A DNA stretch of 64,000 bases, taken from contig NC_047063.1 of the NCBI RefSeq assembly GCF_902459465.1, positions 18,131,685-18,195,684 of the forward strand, in the 5' to 3' direction. Source of the DNA: Asterias rubens (Eukaryota; Echinodermata; Asteroidea; Forcipulatida; Asteriidae). A model generated the notes under the pieces. The model saw nothing but the letters and a program-made list of their open reading frames with translations, was not told where the DNA came from and did not search any database. A program made the translations under genes and the position numbers. Shown here piece after piece: positions 25,901-33,248 of this stretch (positions are counted from its first letter, which is position 1; every line of letters starts with the position of its first letter).

Positions 25901-28618
25901 CTTAACATATCACGACATTTTGAAAGCAGTTTCGGCTTCTAGCGGGGAAATACCCTGGAATGAGAGGAAGTGTGTGCGGGGGGATGGGGGATATGCGTTG
26001 AGTGAGCTGACGCTGAGCGTCCAGAATATTGGCATCTGGTATGGGCAGTGTTTTGTGCGCATCATTGACACAACACAACACAAGTCATCCAGATAGGTAA
26101 AATTAAGTGAGCTTTGTTTTATCTTCTCTGACACAGAGCATGGACTTCTCTGGTACAAATTATTTGTCTTTATCTCAAAGGAAGAAAGGGGAACATCTTG
26201 TAGTTATGGAGATTGTACTATATATACGATTTTATCGACCTTTGGTATACAGGAATGGGGCACAAATCAAAACTTATTCTCATTGACAGAAATAAGCAGA
26301 GTCCTGCATAGTCCAGGCTTCGGGATGGGAACATATTACTATTATTATTACGTGTTGATGTTTGGCTCAGCGGGAAGAAGGCGGTAATTTTAATGGGGCA
26401 CAAATCGTTTTTGACAGGTGGTGACAGTTCCAACACAAAGTTGTCCTTTGAAAAATATAACAAGCATTGGCAGCCATTTTGAATATTTTGAAAATTGCTC
26501 GTTGTTCTTTTTTTTTCTTCAAAAGATAAATCTACACGTTGGCCCTAATAGCAAAATCTTTCCCTTGCACACCCTGACTGCTCCAAATGCCATGTTATAT
26601 CATCAGGCACATTCCCCCAAATCTTAACATATCACGACATTTTGAAAGCAGTTTCGGCTTCTAGCGGGGAAATACCCTGGAATGAGAGGAAGTGTGTGCG
26701 GGGGGATGGGGGATATGCGTTGAGTGAGCTGACGCTGAGCGTCCAGAATATTGGCATCTGGTATGGGCAGTGTTTTGTGCGCATCATTGACACAACACAA
26801 CACAAGTCATCCAGATAGGTAAAATTAAGTGAGCTTTGTTTTATCTTCTCTGACACAGAGCATGGACTTCTCTGGTACAAATTATTTGTCTTTAGCTCAA
26901 AGGAAGAAAGGGGAACATCTTGTAGTTATGGAGATTGTACTATATATACGATTTTATCGACCTTTGGTATACAGGAATGGGGCACAAATCAAAACTTATT
27001 CTCATTGACAGAAATAAGCAGAGTCCTGCATAGTCCAGGCTTCGGGATGGGAACATATTACTATTATTATTACGTGTTGATGTTTGGCTCAGCGGGAAGA
27101 AGGCGGTAATTTTAATGGGGCACAAATCGTTTTTGACAGGTGGTGTGTTGTGGCTGTCTTGACTAGCTCGCCCGACCTGCCCTCCTCCACAAGCAGTCAC
27201 TAGAACTTTACATAGGGTCATGATCAAGACGGTCAATAGACCGTGTATAAAGTCTGGTGACGAAAGGGTCACCATTGAGCTTCCGGGCACCTCTATGATA
27301 AGTCAGACATAAACAAGAGAGATTGTTTGTTTGTTTTATTTCCATTTTATTATCTATTTCCATATCTACAACAACAAAAGTACATATTGATTACAAGTTA
27401 GTACATAAAGTTAAATGAGAAGTGAGGCGTTCAGGGTGCAATTTTGATTGATTTTTTGGGGTGACATAATATCGATGGACGATGGGACAAATACATTAAA
27501 GACGTTCAATGTATAAAACAAAACAATTACATCAAATCTGGAAACTAAATTATGAAAATATGAATTATTATTGCTCGATCTTGCTCAACATCCAGTTCGA
27601 AACGACGACTGTTGTACGCTATCTTTGTTTTTGTGTTTAAAGTCACGTTTACGTTTACGAGCATGAAGCATGGTTCCTCTCTTTTCTTTGCGTCTGCAAC
27701 CATGGAGCCTCCATGCTCCAACCACATCCCGCCTTCAATTTCCCAAAGGAAATTACTTAAATAAAAAAAAAACGTGATCAAAACTTTCATTGCTGGCACT
27801 TGGCCGCCCAATCTCCCTCAAAATGTTTCTGTTCAGCATTGTTATTCTTTTTAAGTTAATCTGTTATGCATTGACAAATAGAAGCTAAGCACAATACAAT
27901 GTTGCTTACAGAACAAGGGTTCAAGCCAAACTACCATGTCACATGTAAAATTTGTGACTGTATCCTGCTTACCCCTGCTAAGCAGACAGTTGTTAAGCCA
28001 AGATGCTTTTCTTAAAGTAGCTCTATGAATTTTTGGCCATACCACCAAAGCCAGAAAGTAGCCCATTGACTTCGTGAATCACCTTTCATATATTCAATAA
28101 GCCCGCGAACGAACGTATCAACACTCCTGGGGCTAACCAGTTTTTCCCCCGTTTTTTTTCACCCAAATTAATGTGACCAATAAATCTAAAAGATGTTTTA
28201 TAGTCCACTAAACTTGCTAGGATGTTGAGAAGTAGTGCAATTGGAGGTTGCCAACATGGTTGGTATTTCACACCGCTTTCACGTGAGGTTAGAAACAATC
28301 ATGTAACTGTTTCTACAAAGGACCCTAGACTACAGTATTGGGAAAATGAGTGGAACTAAAAAAAATGAATGATCTTGGAGACTCGAATCTAAAAGAACAT
28401 TTATTTTTGGTTTAAAATACCCGTTTTTTGGTTAACGAATAACCCCGTTGAACTATTCAACTCAATGGCAATTATTTGAAACCTTTAGGAAATCGTATAA
28501 TTCCATCAGCAAGGAAATCTAATAATACAGAACACACATTTGACTTACCCGAATCATGAATCACGTCTAATGTGACTTGCTTGAAGTCATTGTTGAGTTT
28601 CTCGTGTAGGCTCAACAT
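10914..28618 (-). CDS. five-exon gene, unrecognised 154-residue protein
   Basis: A chain of five minus-strand exons, each with good splice sites, joins in one frame with no stop: 28618-28549 (ATG start, donor GTAAGT), 23080-23043 (donor GTGAGT), 18087-18004 (donor GTCAGT), 14222-14024 (donor GTAAGA) and 10987-10914 (ends TGA). Total 465 nt, 154 residues. Phases are 1, 0, 0, 1 and agree at every junction, which is unlikely by chance. Residues about 66-130 are well mixed and look globular, with Trp-rich CPPHWFSNFLDWLRYLD. The C-terminus is basic and Gln-rich (KKKRR then QQQQ), possibly a nuclear localisation signal. I do not recognise the family. A possible ATTAAA poly(A) signal lies at 10822-10817. 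ARPC4 exons lie downstream on the same strand; see findings on the shared donor. Introns hold families A, B, C and Q, SINEs and the 722 bp duplication. Confidence 0.6.
11150..11470. other. no feature recognised
   Basis: AT-rich intergenic or leader DNA. Confidence 0.4.
11475..11645. repeat. possible family N relative
   Basis: GGGGCACCCCTATG and GAGGGCACCATGGCAATTGC are distantly like the family N copies. Confidence 0.25.
11646..12770. other. no gene found
   Basis: AT-rich. A 99-codon minus ORF at 11964-12263 has no domain signal. Confidence 0.5.
12770..12935 (+). mobile_element. tRNA-derived SINE, family 1
   Basis: Pol III B box GGTTCGAATCC at 12837-12847, an A-box-like TCTAGTTGTGGTAAGAC region before it, then a tail GGACTCGGGAACGTGCTGAG. 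Sister copy at 54370 (+) and an inverse at 36660. Confidence 0.8.
12970..13156 (+). repeat. repeat family N, full copy
   Basis: GGGCTGACACTTCATGGAGG to AAACAGGCCTGTG; matches 34840-35015 along most of its length (TTGGTGCCCTTCAAATTCTC, CAGTAGAAATTAACAAT). Confidence 0.75.
13157..13950. other. no gene found
   Basis: Holds a short tandem-like cluster of AGAATCCAGAT units at 13630-13690. Confidence 0.5.
14024..14222 (-). CDS. 154-residue gene, exon 4
   Basis: 66 codons plus one base. Acceptor CCAACAG ends at 14223; donor GTAAGA starts at 14023. Contains the Trp-rich segment. The last three bases read ATG in another frame and sit directly before the donor. Confidence 0.6.
14298..14356. repeat. 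poly-G run next to a (TTC)n microsatellite
   Basis: Nineteen G, then CTTCCCCCC and about eight TTC units. Confidence 0.9.
14705..14905. repeat. MITE family Q, long palindrome
   Basis: TTTGAAGATAATGATAGTAG at 14728 and its inverse at 14880-14899; near-perfect inner arms around GTAGTTTTTGAGAAATGAGT with the centre at about 14813. Confidence 0.85.
15150..15248 (+). mobile_element. SINE family 2, 3' fragment
   Basis: GTGGGTTTTCCCATACTCTG then GTGTTTTCCTCCCACTAC, the 3' part of the copy at 47058. Confidence 0.55.
15275..15402. repeat. MITE family G fragment
   Basis: CAGTTTCATAAAGCTTGTTA to TATAAAATTGGGCCAGGC. Confidence 0.5.
15444..15606. repeat. MITE family J
   Basis: CATAGACCTTATCGCAAATA and TATTTGCGAAAGGTCTATG form the inverted ends; GTGCATTGTGGG and CCACAATGCACCC pair inside. 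Confidence 0.75.
15607..15730 (-). repeat. repeat family I fragment
   Basis: GAAGCCGAATCCAAAGCCGA then AGCCGTGGTTTCGA; the same blocks, inverted, are at 52950 and 63300. Confidence 0.55.
15955..16288 (+). repeat. degenerate MITE family A
   Basis: Recognisable from CTTCTGAAAGCACACAACTG onward to GGTCTTTGACAATTC; the left half is badly worn. Ends in two CAATTCAAAAAGT units. Confidence 0.5.
16543..16916. repeat. MITE family B, copy 1
   Basis: Ends near AAAGCCATTG...GGTAAACAG and its inverse ACCGAAAGTGT...GGCTTTAAC. Second copy at 60371. Confidence 0.85.
17040..17135. repeat. short palindrome
   Basis: AATACCTTTGGTATTGCAAG pairs with TGCAATACCAAGGATA. Confidence 0.5.
17498..17895. repeat. MITE family C, copy 1 (long hairpin)
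   Basis: About 395 bp with arms of nearly 195 bp. Ends TTAAAGGAACACGTTGCC and GGCAACGTGTTCCTTTAA. The centre TGGGAGTCAAAAATTTGACTCCCA is a perfect hairpin. Confidence 0.9.
18004..18087 (-). CDS. 154-residue gene, exon 3 (28 codons)
   Basis: Phase 0 at both ends. Acceptor TTTCTTTAAG ends at 18088, donor GTCAGT starts at 18003. Begins NASKCLMFESGNMSPGVASL. Confidence 0.55.
18480..18660. repeat. small repeat with ACACCA(G/A)TG units
   Basis: ACACCAGTGTTAAAAACAAC and ACAACACCAATGGGTAAT recur, with a weak inverted layout. Confidence 0.35.
18815..19149 (+). repeat. MITE family A, copy 2 (left end lost)
   Basis: From TAGCATAAAACCTTAC to AGTGTTCAGTGTCTTTAA. Confidence 0.85.
19150..20520. other. 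no gene found
   Basis: Intron-like DNA; includes a short G run at 19889-19898 and a GAGATACTGAGATACTGAGA repeat at 20041. Confidence 0.5.
20592..20774 (-). CDS. short ORF, 60 residues, doubtful
   Basis: Starts MSSKQVRSKISEVMDQDMWA; codons look mixed and fairly GC-ending, in a locally GC-richer patch (20520-20960). It has no recognised domain. A CAG and possible donors inside mean it could be part of a first exon. It lies inside an intron of the 154-residue gene, same strand. Confidence 0.22.
   Translation of the reverse strand: MSSKQVRSKISEVMDQDMWAHYIHKKYQETSPARDRDFSFQAWVSLASAQTLLLCGWARL
21258..21412 (+). mobile_element. tRNA-derived SINE, family 3
   Basis: B box GGTTCGAGTCC at 21315, then GGCACTTATGGTGGTCC and ATTCGGATGGGACAGT. 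Related to the copies at 24630, 24833 and 47695. Confidence 0.65.
21464..21839 (-). repeat. MITE family A, copy 3
   Basis: AGACAATGGACACTATTGG to AGTGTCCACTACTTTTAA. Confidence 0.9.
22180..22557 (+). repeat. MITE family A, copy 4
   Basis: Intact left end AAAGGCAGTGGACACTATTG; right end clipped at GTGTCCGTCT. Confidence 0.9.
22600..23005. mobile_element. Penelope-like or LINE terminal fragments (tentative)
   Basis: Two nearby segments each carry GAGCATACTGATCGAAACG; the first has it inside a hairpin GATCAG...CTGATC. GTTCTGAGAAGAACCGCCAT (22850) resembles a motif at 42570. No coding part remains. Confidence 0.35.
23043..23080 (-). CDS. 154-residue gene, exon 2 (38 nt)
   Basis: Short exon between acceptor TTCCATTAG (ending 23081) and a consensus donor GTGAGT (from 23042). 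Encodes VRVYPSALSSFKM and ends exactly in ATG, so it could also serve as a start-codon exon for ARPC4. Confidence 0.5.
23090..24400. other. intron, no gene found
   Basis: Two G-rich runs (23918-23932, 23989-24003). A small hairpin lies at 24135-24166 (GTTGCGCTG / GTGTCGCAAC). Confidence 0.5.
24405..24552. repeat. MITE family D, copy 2
   Basis: GGCAGCAGACTTACCAGGTA pairs with TACCTGGTAAGTCTGCTCCC; ends GGGAGACTTTGGAACGC and GCGTCCCAAAAGTCC. Confidence 0.8.
24625..25000 (+). mobile_element. two SINE family 3 copies in tandem
   Basis: The first (24630-24790) has GTTCGAGTCCCGGTCGTGAC; the second (24833-25000) has GGTTCGAGTCCCAGTCATGA then GATGGGACGTAAAGCC-type tail. Both keep the pol III B box. 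Confidence 0.65.
25034..25104 (-). mobile_element. tRNA-like SINE head
   Basis: The inverse strand reads GTGGGTTCGAGTCCTACCAA. There is no clean cloverleaf, so not called a tRNA gene. Confidence 0.4.
25702..26423 (+). repeat. 722 bp tandem duplication, unit 1
   Basis: Begins ACAGTTCCAACACAAAGTTG and ends GACAGGTGGTG. Nearly identical to the next 722 bp; I see one difference (TTTATCTCAAAGG here, TTTAGCTCAAAGG in unit 2). No convincing coding sequence. Confidence 0.95.
26424..27145 (+). repeat. 722 bp tandem duplication, unit 2
   Basis: Directly abuts unit 1. Breakpoint has little or no microhomology beyond GGTG. Confidence 0.95.
27146..27860. other. no gene found
   Basis: AT-rich; short ORFs only. 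Confidence 0.5.
27868..28044. repeat. MITE family G, diverged
   Basis: AGAAGCTAAGCACAATACAA to AAAGTAGCTCTATGAA. Confidence 0.5.
28549..28618 (-). CDS. 154-residue gene, exon 1
   Basis: ATG with A at -3, 23 codons (MLSLHEKLNNDFKQVTLDVI then HDS) and one base, then donor GTAAGT from 28548. Mildly amphipathic helix-like start; no signal peptide. Confidence 0.6.
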
Positions 28619-28721
28619 TGTCAGACTGAATCAACTGTGTACTGAATATAACTCATTCACCGGGGAAATTAACAATTTTGGTCTGAATAATTTTTTTTAA
28701 AACATTGTGTTTCTTTTTGGC

Positions 28722-29058
28722 TTAAAGGCAGTGGACACTATTGGTAATTACTCAAAATATTTTTTTACATAAAACCTTACTTGGTATTGAGTAATGGATA
28801 GCTTTTGGTAGTATAAAACATTGTGAGAGACGGCTTATTTTTCACCAGTTTGATTTCGAGACCTCAGATTTAGAATTTTAGGTCTTAAAATCAAGCATCT
28901 GAACTTCGTGTGACAAGTATGTTTTTTCTTTCATTATTATCTCGCAACTTCGATGACCGATTGAGCTCAATTGATCACAGGTTTGTTACTTTATGTATGT
29001 TGAGATACACCAAGTGAGAAGACTGGTCTTGGACAATTACCAAAGATGTCCAGCGAGT
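28722..29058 (+). repeat. MITE family A, copy 5
   Basis: Intact left end, internal deletion, worn right end (ACCAAAGATGTCCAGC). It starts about 100 bp upstream of exon 1 of the 154-residue gene. Confidence 0.85.
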
Positions 29059-29395
29059 CTTACGCTCTTCAATTACAAGGACTAAGTCACAAGGGAAACT
29101 GACTGGGTACGTGACGTGTACATTAATTTGGGATTGAACAAAGAAGATTTGATTTACAGTTCCAATGCGATTATGACTCAACCCATTGTAAAGTCAAAAT
29201 GATTTACGTCATCGAAAAAGCAGCAGGGATATACTTATTAGAAAAAGTGTCACTACCGACCCGCTGCCAATTACGTGGTTCGAATTTGGCCTTCCCACAC
29301 CGCCGTACGCCCAGTGGTCCCATGTTTAAGATTGTTCGAGTACCGTTCTTTCTACTCTTTCTATAATCTCGCGCGTTTCGAAAACTAGAAATGAA

Positions 29396-29647
29396 GACTA
29401 CATTTTTGTAACACGAAGTTGTGTGCTTACAGATGCTTGATTTCGGGACCTCAAAATCTAATTCTGAAGTCTCAAAATCAAATATGTTTTATTTCTATCT
29501 CGAAAACTACGTAACTTCAGAGGGGACCTTTTTCCCACAATGTTTTATTCTATCAACAGCTCTCCATTGCTTTTTTCCAAGTGAGTTTTTATGCCAACAA
29601 TTATTTGAGCAATTACCAATTACCAACAGTGTCCAGTGCCTTTAAAT
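29396..29647 (-). repeat. MITE family A, copy 6 (partial)
   Basis: Left third missing; ends AGTGTCCAGTGCCTTTAA. Confidence 0.8.
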
Positions 29648-30610
29648 ACCCCCATTGGAACATTTGGAGGGTGTTCAATTCTACATCATGTAATATTGTT
29701 TATATTATTCTTGCTAAAGAAATAGTAATCATTTTTAAATATTCCATTCCTAGGATAATGTTTAGTGTATTAAAACTTCTTGTGAACATTTTATGAAAGT
29801 TTTGCAGTTGTTCCAAACTTCTTCCTTCGCAACCTTTGAAAAAATGAATTTGATTTTGATAACTTTTGTGCAACTTGGACATAGAAACTGTTTTAATTTG
29901 CATATATGCAAATCTATATTCACGATTCGTTTCCACCTGGTAAGAAGAGGAATTGTTAGAAGGGAAGGACAAATACAAACGTTTTCTTTGGTGTATTGCT
30001 GTTGATGTATAGGACCTAGGCTCTGGGTCAAATCTGGCAGTTCCAGAAATTGAAGTTCGTCTTAACTTTATGGCTACATGCATTTAAGTCTTTACTAATT
30101 TCTCACTAACAAGCAAGTAGATCAAAATGGGAACATGCCAATTATTGTTTCCAAACAACATGTACTTATAGACGATAGAAAAAGTCGCCAAAAGGAAGTT
30201 AAGACGAGAGTGCATGAGCAGCTTTTGGCCCACGGCCTAAAACTTAAAACCCCTTTACCCCCACACCCATGCAATTACATGCTTTATACGAACCGAAACA
30301 TTCCAAGATGGCTGCCCGATAATGTTACCTCAAAATGTGGGTAACATTAACCCGGTCGGGTCATTTCACTTTCTGCAGGAAACACGTTTTCTGCACCCAA
30401 TCCGGTTATACTGTTAGTCTGAACAAGCTGCACCATAGGAACACATTGCAATATTATAATCTCGACGGATGTAGAAAAAACGTGTAAGGAAAGTCACAGT
30501 GGTAAAGAATTCTAAAATAGCTACACGTGCGCTGTCACAGCCTGACATAACCCCTTCACCTTTTCTAAACTTGTTGTAAAAAAGTATGTGCTGTTCAATT
30601 CGTTACCTTT
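29648..30610. other. no gene found
   Basis: Overlapping short ORFs on both strands near 29760-30080 lack domain signals. Confidence 0.5.
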
Positions 30611-30964
30611 TTAAAGGCACTTGGCACTATTTGTAACGTAACTACTCAAAATAAAAACGTACTTGGTAACGAGCAATGGAGAGCTGTTGATATTATAAAA
30701 CATTTTGAGAAACGTCTCCCTCTGGAGTAATGTAGTTTTTGAGAAAGGTAATTTCCCACTCAAATAAAATTAAACGACTTATTGCATCAGAAAGCACACA
30801 TATTTGTGCAAGGAGAGTGTTTTTTCTTATTTCATTATATTTTTGCAATATACGATAACCGATAAAGACAAAATGTTCACAGATTTGTAATTTTATGCAT
30901 GTTAAATACACCAAGTGAGGATACTGGTCGTTGACAATTACCAAGGTGTCCAGTGACTTTAACA
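30611..30964 (+). repeat. MITE family A, copy 7 (diverged)
   Basis: AAAGGCACTTGGCACTATT to AAGGTGTCCAGTGACTTTAA; the central hairpin is deleted. Confidence 0.8.
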
Positions 30965-31596
30965 GTTTCTATAGGTAGCAATGTTCAGAGTATCAACTGC
31001 CTTTCTGGGTACTGAAATTTGAGGTTCAGATTTTATTTGGGGTTATGGCATTTGGACACGACTCGATGTGGAAGGAGGAAATTTTAAAGAAATAATGCAG
31101 TCACATTTAAGTTCCTCTAGTCCTTTTGGTTGGCAGTTTTGTTTCTTGTTTTCATAGCACTTCTATCAAATGTATGTGTGTACTACACAATTTAAATTAA
31201 TTGTTTTAAAACATTAATACAAACTTGGCTATTTGGAATCTTATTTGATTAATATAAATATTGAAATTGTCAAAAATCTAAATGTTAAACAAAATATTCA
31301 AAACATCGTTAACATTTTCTTGGCACTTTAACTTCAATTAATTTCTTTATAGGATTTGAGGCATTGCATGGTGTTACCGCAAACCAAATAATGTTCTAAT
31401 TTCTTTATTAGTTGTGTGCTTCAAATGTTGAATGGAAATTTCGAGGAAAACGAAAGAAAATTATTTGTTCAATCCCAAAGAGTATGTGATGACGTTCACA
31501 ATCCATGTATTGTATTGTTGTCAAGAATACTGGATCAAGTAAAATCCTTGAAAAGTGGATTAAAGCAGGGAGTTCCGCACTTACGTCAATATTTCC
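30965..31596. other. no gene found
   Basis: Contains the dispersed motif GGTGTTACCGCAAACCAAAT near 31371. Confidence 0.5.
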
Positions 31597-31987
31597 CTTA
31601 AAGGCAGTGCACACTATTGGTAATTGTCAAAGACCAGTCTGCTCACTTGCTGTATCTCAACATATGCATAAAATAACCAACCTGTGCAAATTTTGAGCTC
31701 GATTGGTCGTCGGAGTTGCGAGATAACTATGAAAGAAAAAAAACACTCTTGTCTCACGCAGTTGTGTGCTTTCAGATGCTTGACTTCGAGACCTCAAATT
31801 CTAAACTTGAGGTCTCGAAATCAAATTCGTGGAAAATTACTTCTTTCTCGAAAACTACTCCACTTCAGAGGGAGCCGTTTCTCACAATGTTTTATACTAC
31901 CAACCTCTCCCCATTACTCGTTAACAAGTAAGGTTTTATGATGATCATTATTTTGAGTAATTACCAATAGTGTCCACTGGATTTAAG
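31597..31987 (-). repeat. MITE family A, copy 8
   Basis: Near full length: AAAGGCAGTGCACACTATTG to GTGTCCACTGGATTTAA. Confidence 0.9.
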
Positions 31988-32410
31988 CAGAGATTGGTTT
32001 GCTTATGATTGGTAACACAGCTAGAGCAATTCGGCATTTGCCCCGTTATGGGAGAATTGCCATCGCAAGCGAATAATTCAGAGATAAGAAGAGTCTTGAA
32101 AACCGGCCCATCAGTCAGAGAACGGGTTCAATTCCAACTCTCCCTGCACTTTTAAACATACTTGAAAACGCCCTCAACGGGTTGGCCCAGTAATGTCTGA
32201 ACCAGGTGATAAAGAGAGCGCTGTCACCCAATGACCTCATTACCACTTTATTACACGAGGACGCTTTACTGACCACTTGATGACTTATTCCGTCGCGGCA
32301 GTCGACCACTGAAGTCATCGAAGCGTGTAAACTAAGAAGCAATAAAGCTCTAAAAACCAACACCCACCCACAGCAACTTACACCCTCCGAGAAAACTGTC
32401 GAGGGCTCGC
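31988..32410. other. 5' flank of the EF-hand gene
   Basis: No repeat recognised; GC rises toward the TATA-like box. Confidence 0.4.
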
Positions 32411-32417
32411 GAATGAG

Positions 32418-32428
32418 TTTATAAATAG
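32418..32428 (+). promoter_or_regulatory. TATA-like box upstream of the EF-hand gene
   Basis: TTTATAAATAG stands about 430 bp before the EF-hand gene's ATG. A strong pyrimidine-tract acceptor ends at 32789, so the 5' leader may be split by a small intron. The transcription start is inferred, not seen. Confidence 0.4.
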
Positions 32429-32854
32429 TTGGACAATTGGGTTACGAGAGAACCACACCAGCGGCACGCATCTGCTCCTCAGGCAGGGTATACTTGAACG
32501 CCGATCACCCCGCGGGTGGATGGGTAGCGACACGGTCTCAATTATCGGTGTGATTAAACTCTACGGTGTTATTTGCTCACGAAATCTCACGAGCTGATGG
32601 TTGCGGCACAATCGTCCTTTAAAGTTTGTTTATGAGCAGGACTTGCCATAACATCTTTTGAATTCAACAAGTGTTAATGATACCGTCGAACATCCTTTGG
32701 GGGTATATTTCTTAGGGAGTAGAATTCTAACTCCATGCTTCTACGAGACCACCAAGTGATTTTGTCATTATCTTCCTTCTCATCCACAGACGGAGAAGTC
32801 TTGTAACTTTTCGAAAACAATTTTGGTGAGATTTTTTCTTGTCAAAGCATCAAA

Positions 32855-33248
32855 ATGACTACCAGATTTTCCACCGGTGCTTTCCGCCTCACCCTTGCCG
32901 TTGTTTGCATCCTCCTCGCCCTGGACCCAACCAGCTCTGCTCCGCTCGCACTCCGCATCAACGTCCCCATAGACACTCGTAAACAAGCATTTGTCCACCA
33001 TCGTCCAGCCCCGCTCCCCATCTTTCAAGCAATCGTACCGTCCCAACCAACGGGAACAAACGACAGTGATGACGCTAAAGGTGACGGCGGACACCTTGGC
33101 CTGAAGTTCCGTGGACAGGATTTACCCCGGACGTTCGGAGCGTATGATCTGGACCAGAGCCGAGGGGTCAGCTTGCTTGAGCTGGCTGCGGCGACGGACA
33201 CGGACTTGAAAGATGCAATGGAACCCTTCATGGCTGCTGATACGAATG
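32855..33248 (+). CDS. EF-hand gene, coding exon 1
   Basis: 131 codons plus one base: signal peptide, linker, EF-hand 1 and the first half of EF-hand 2. GC-richer than its surroundings. Donor GTGAGT from 33249; the open frame beyond it is intron. Confidence 0.85.

Noticed and set aside
26940..27290. 116-codon minus ORF, and its partner in the first 722 bp unit
   Set aside because: The frame runs through a duplicated noncoding block and has no domain or codon signal.
31684..31941. ORFs such as MRDNYERKK / CFQMLDFETSNSKLEV found at many places
   Set aside because: The same peptide recurs wherever family A lies (21580, 41879, 44152, 49533, 58369); it is a translation of the MITE, broken in most copies.
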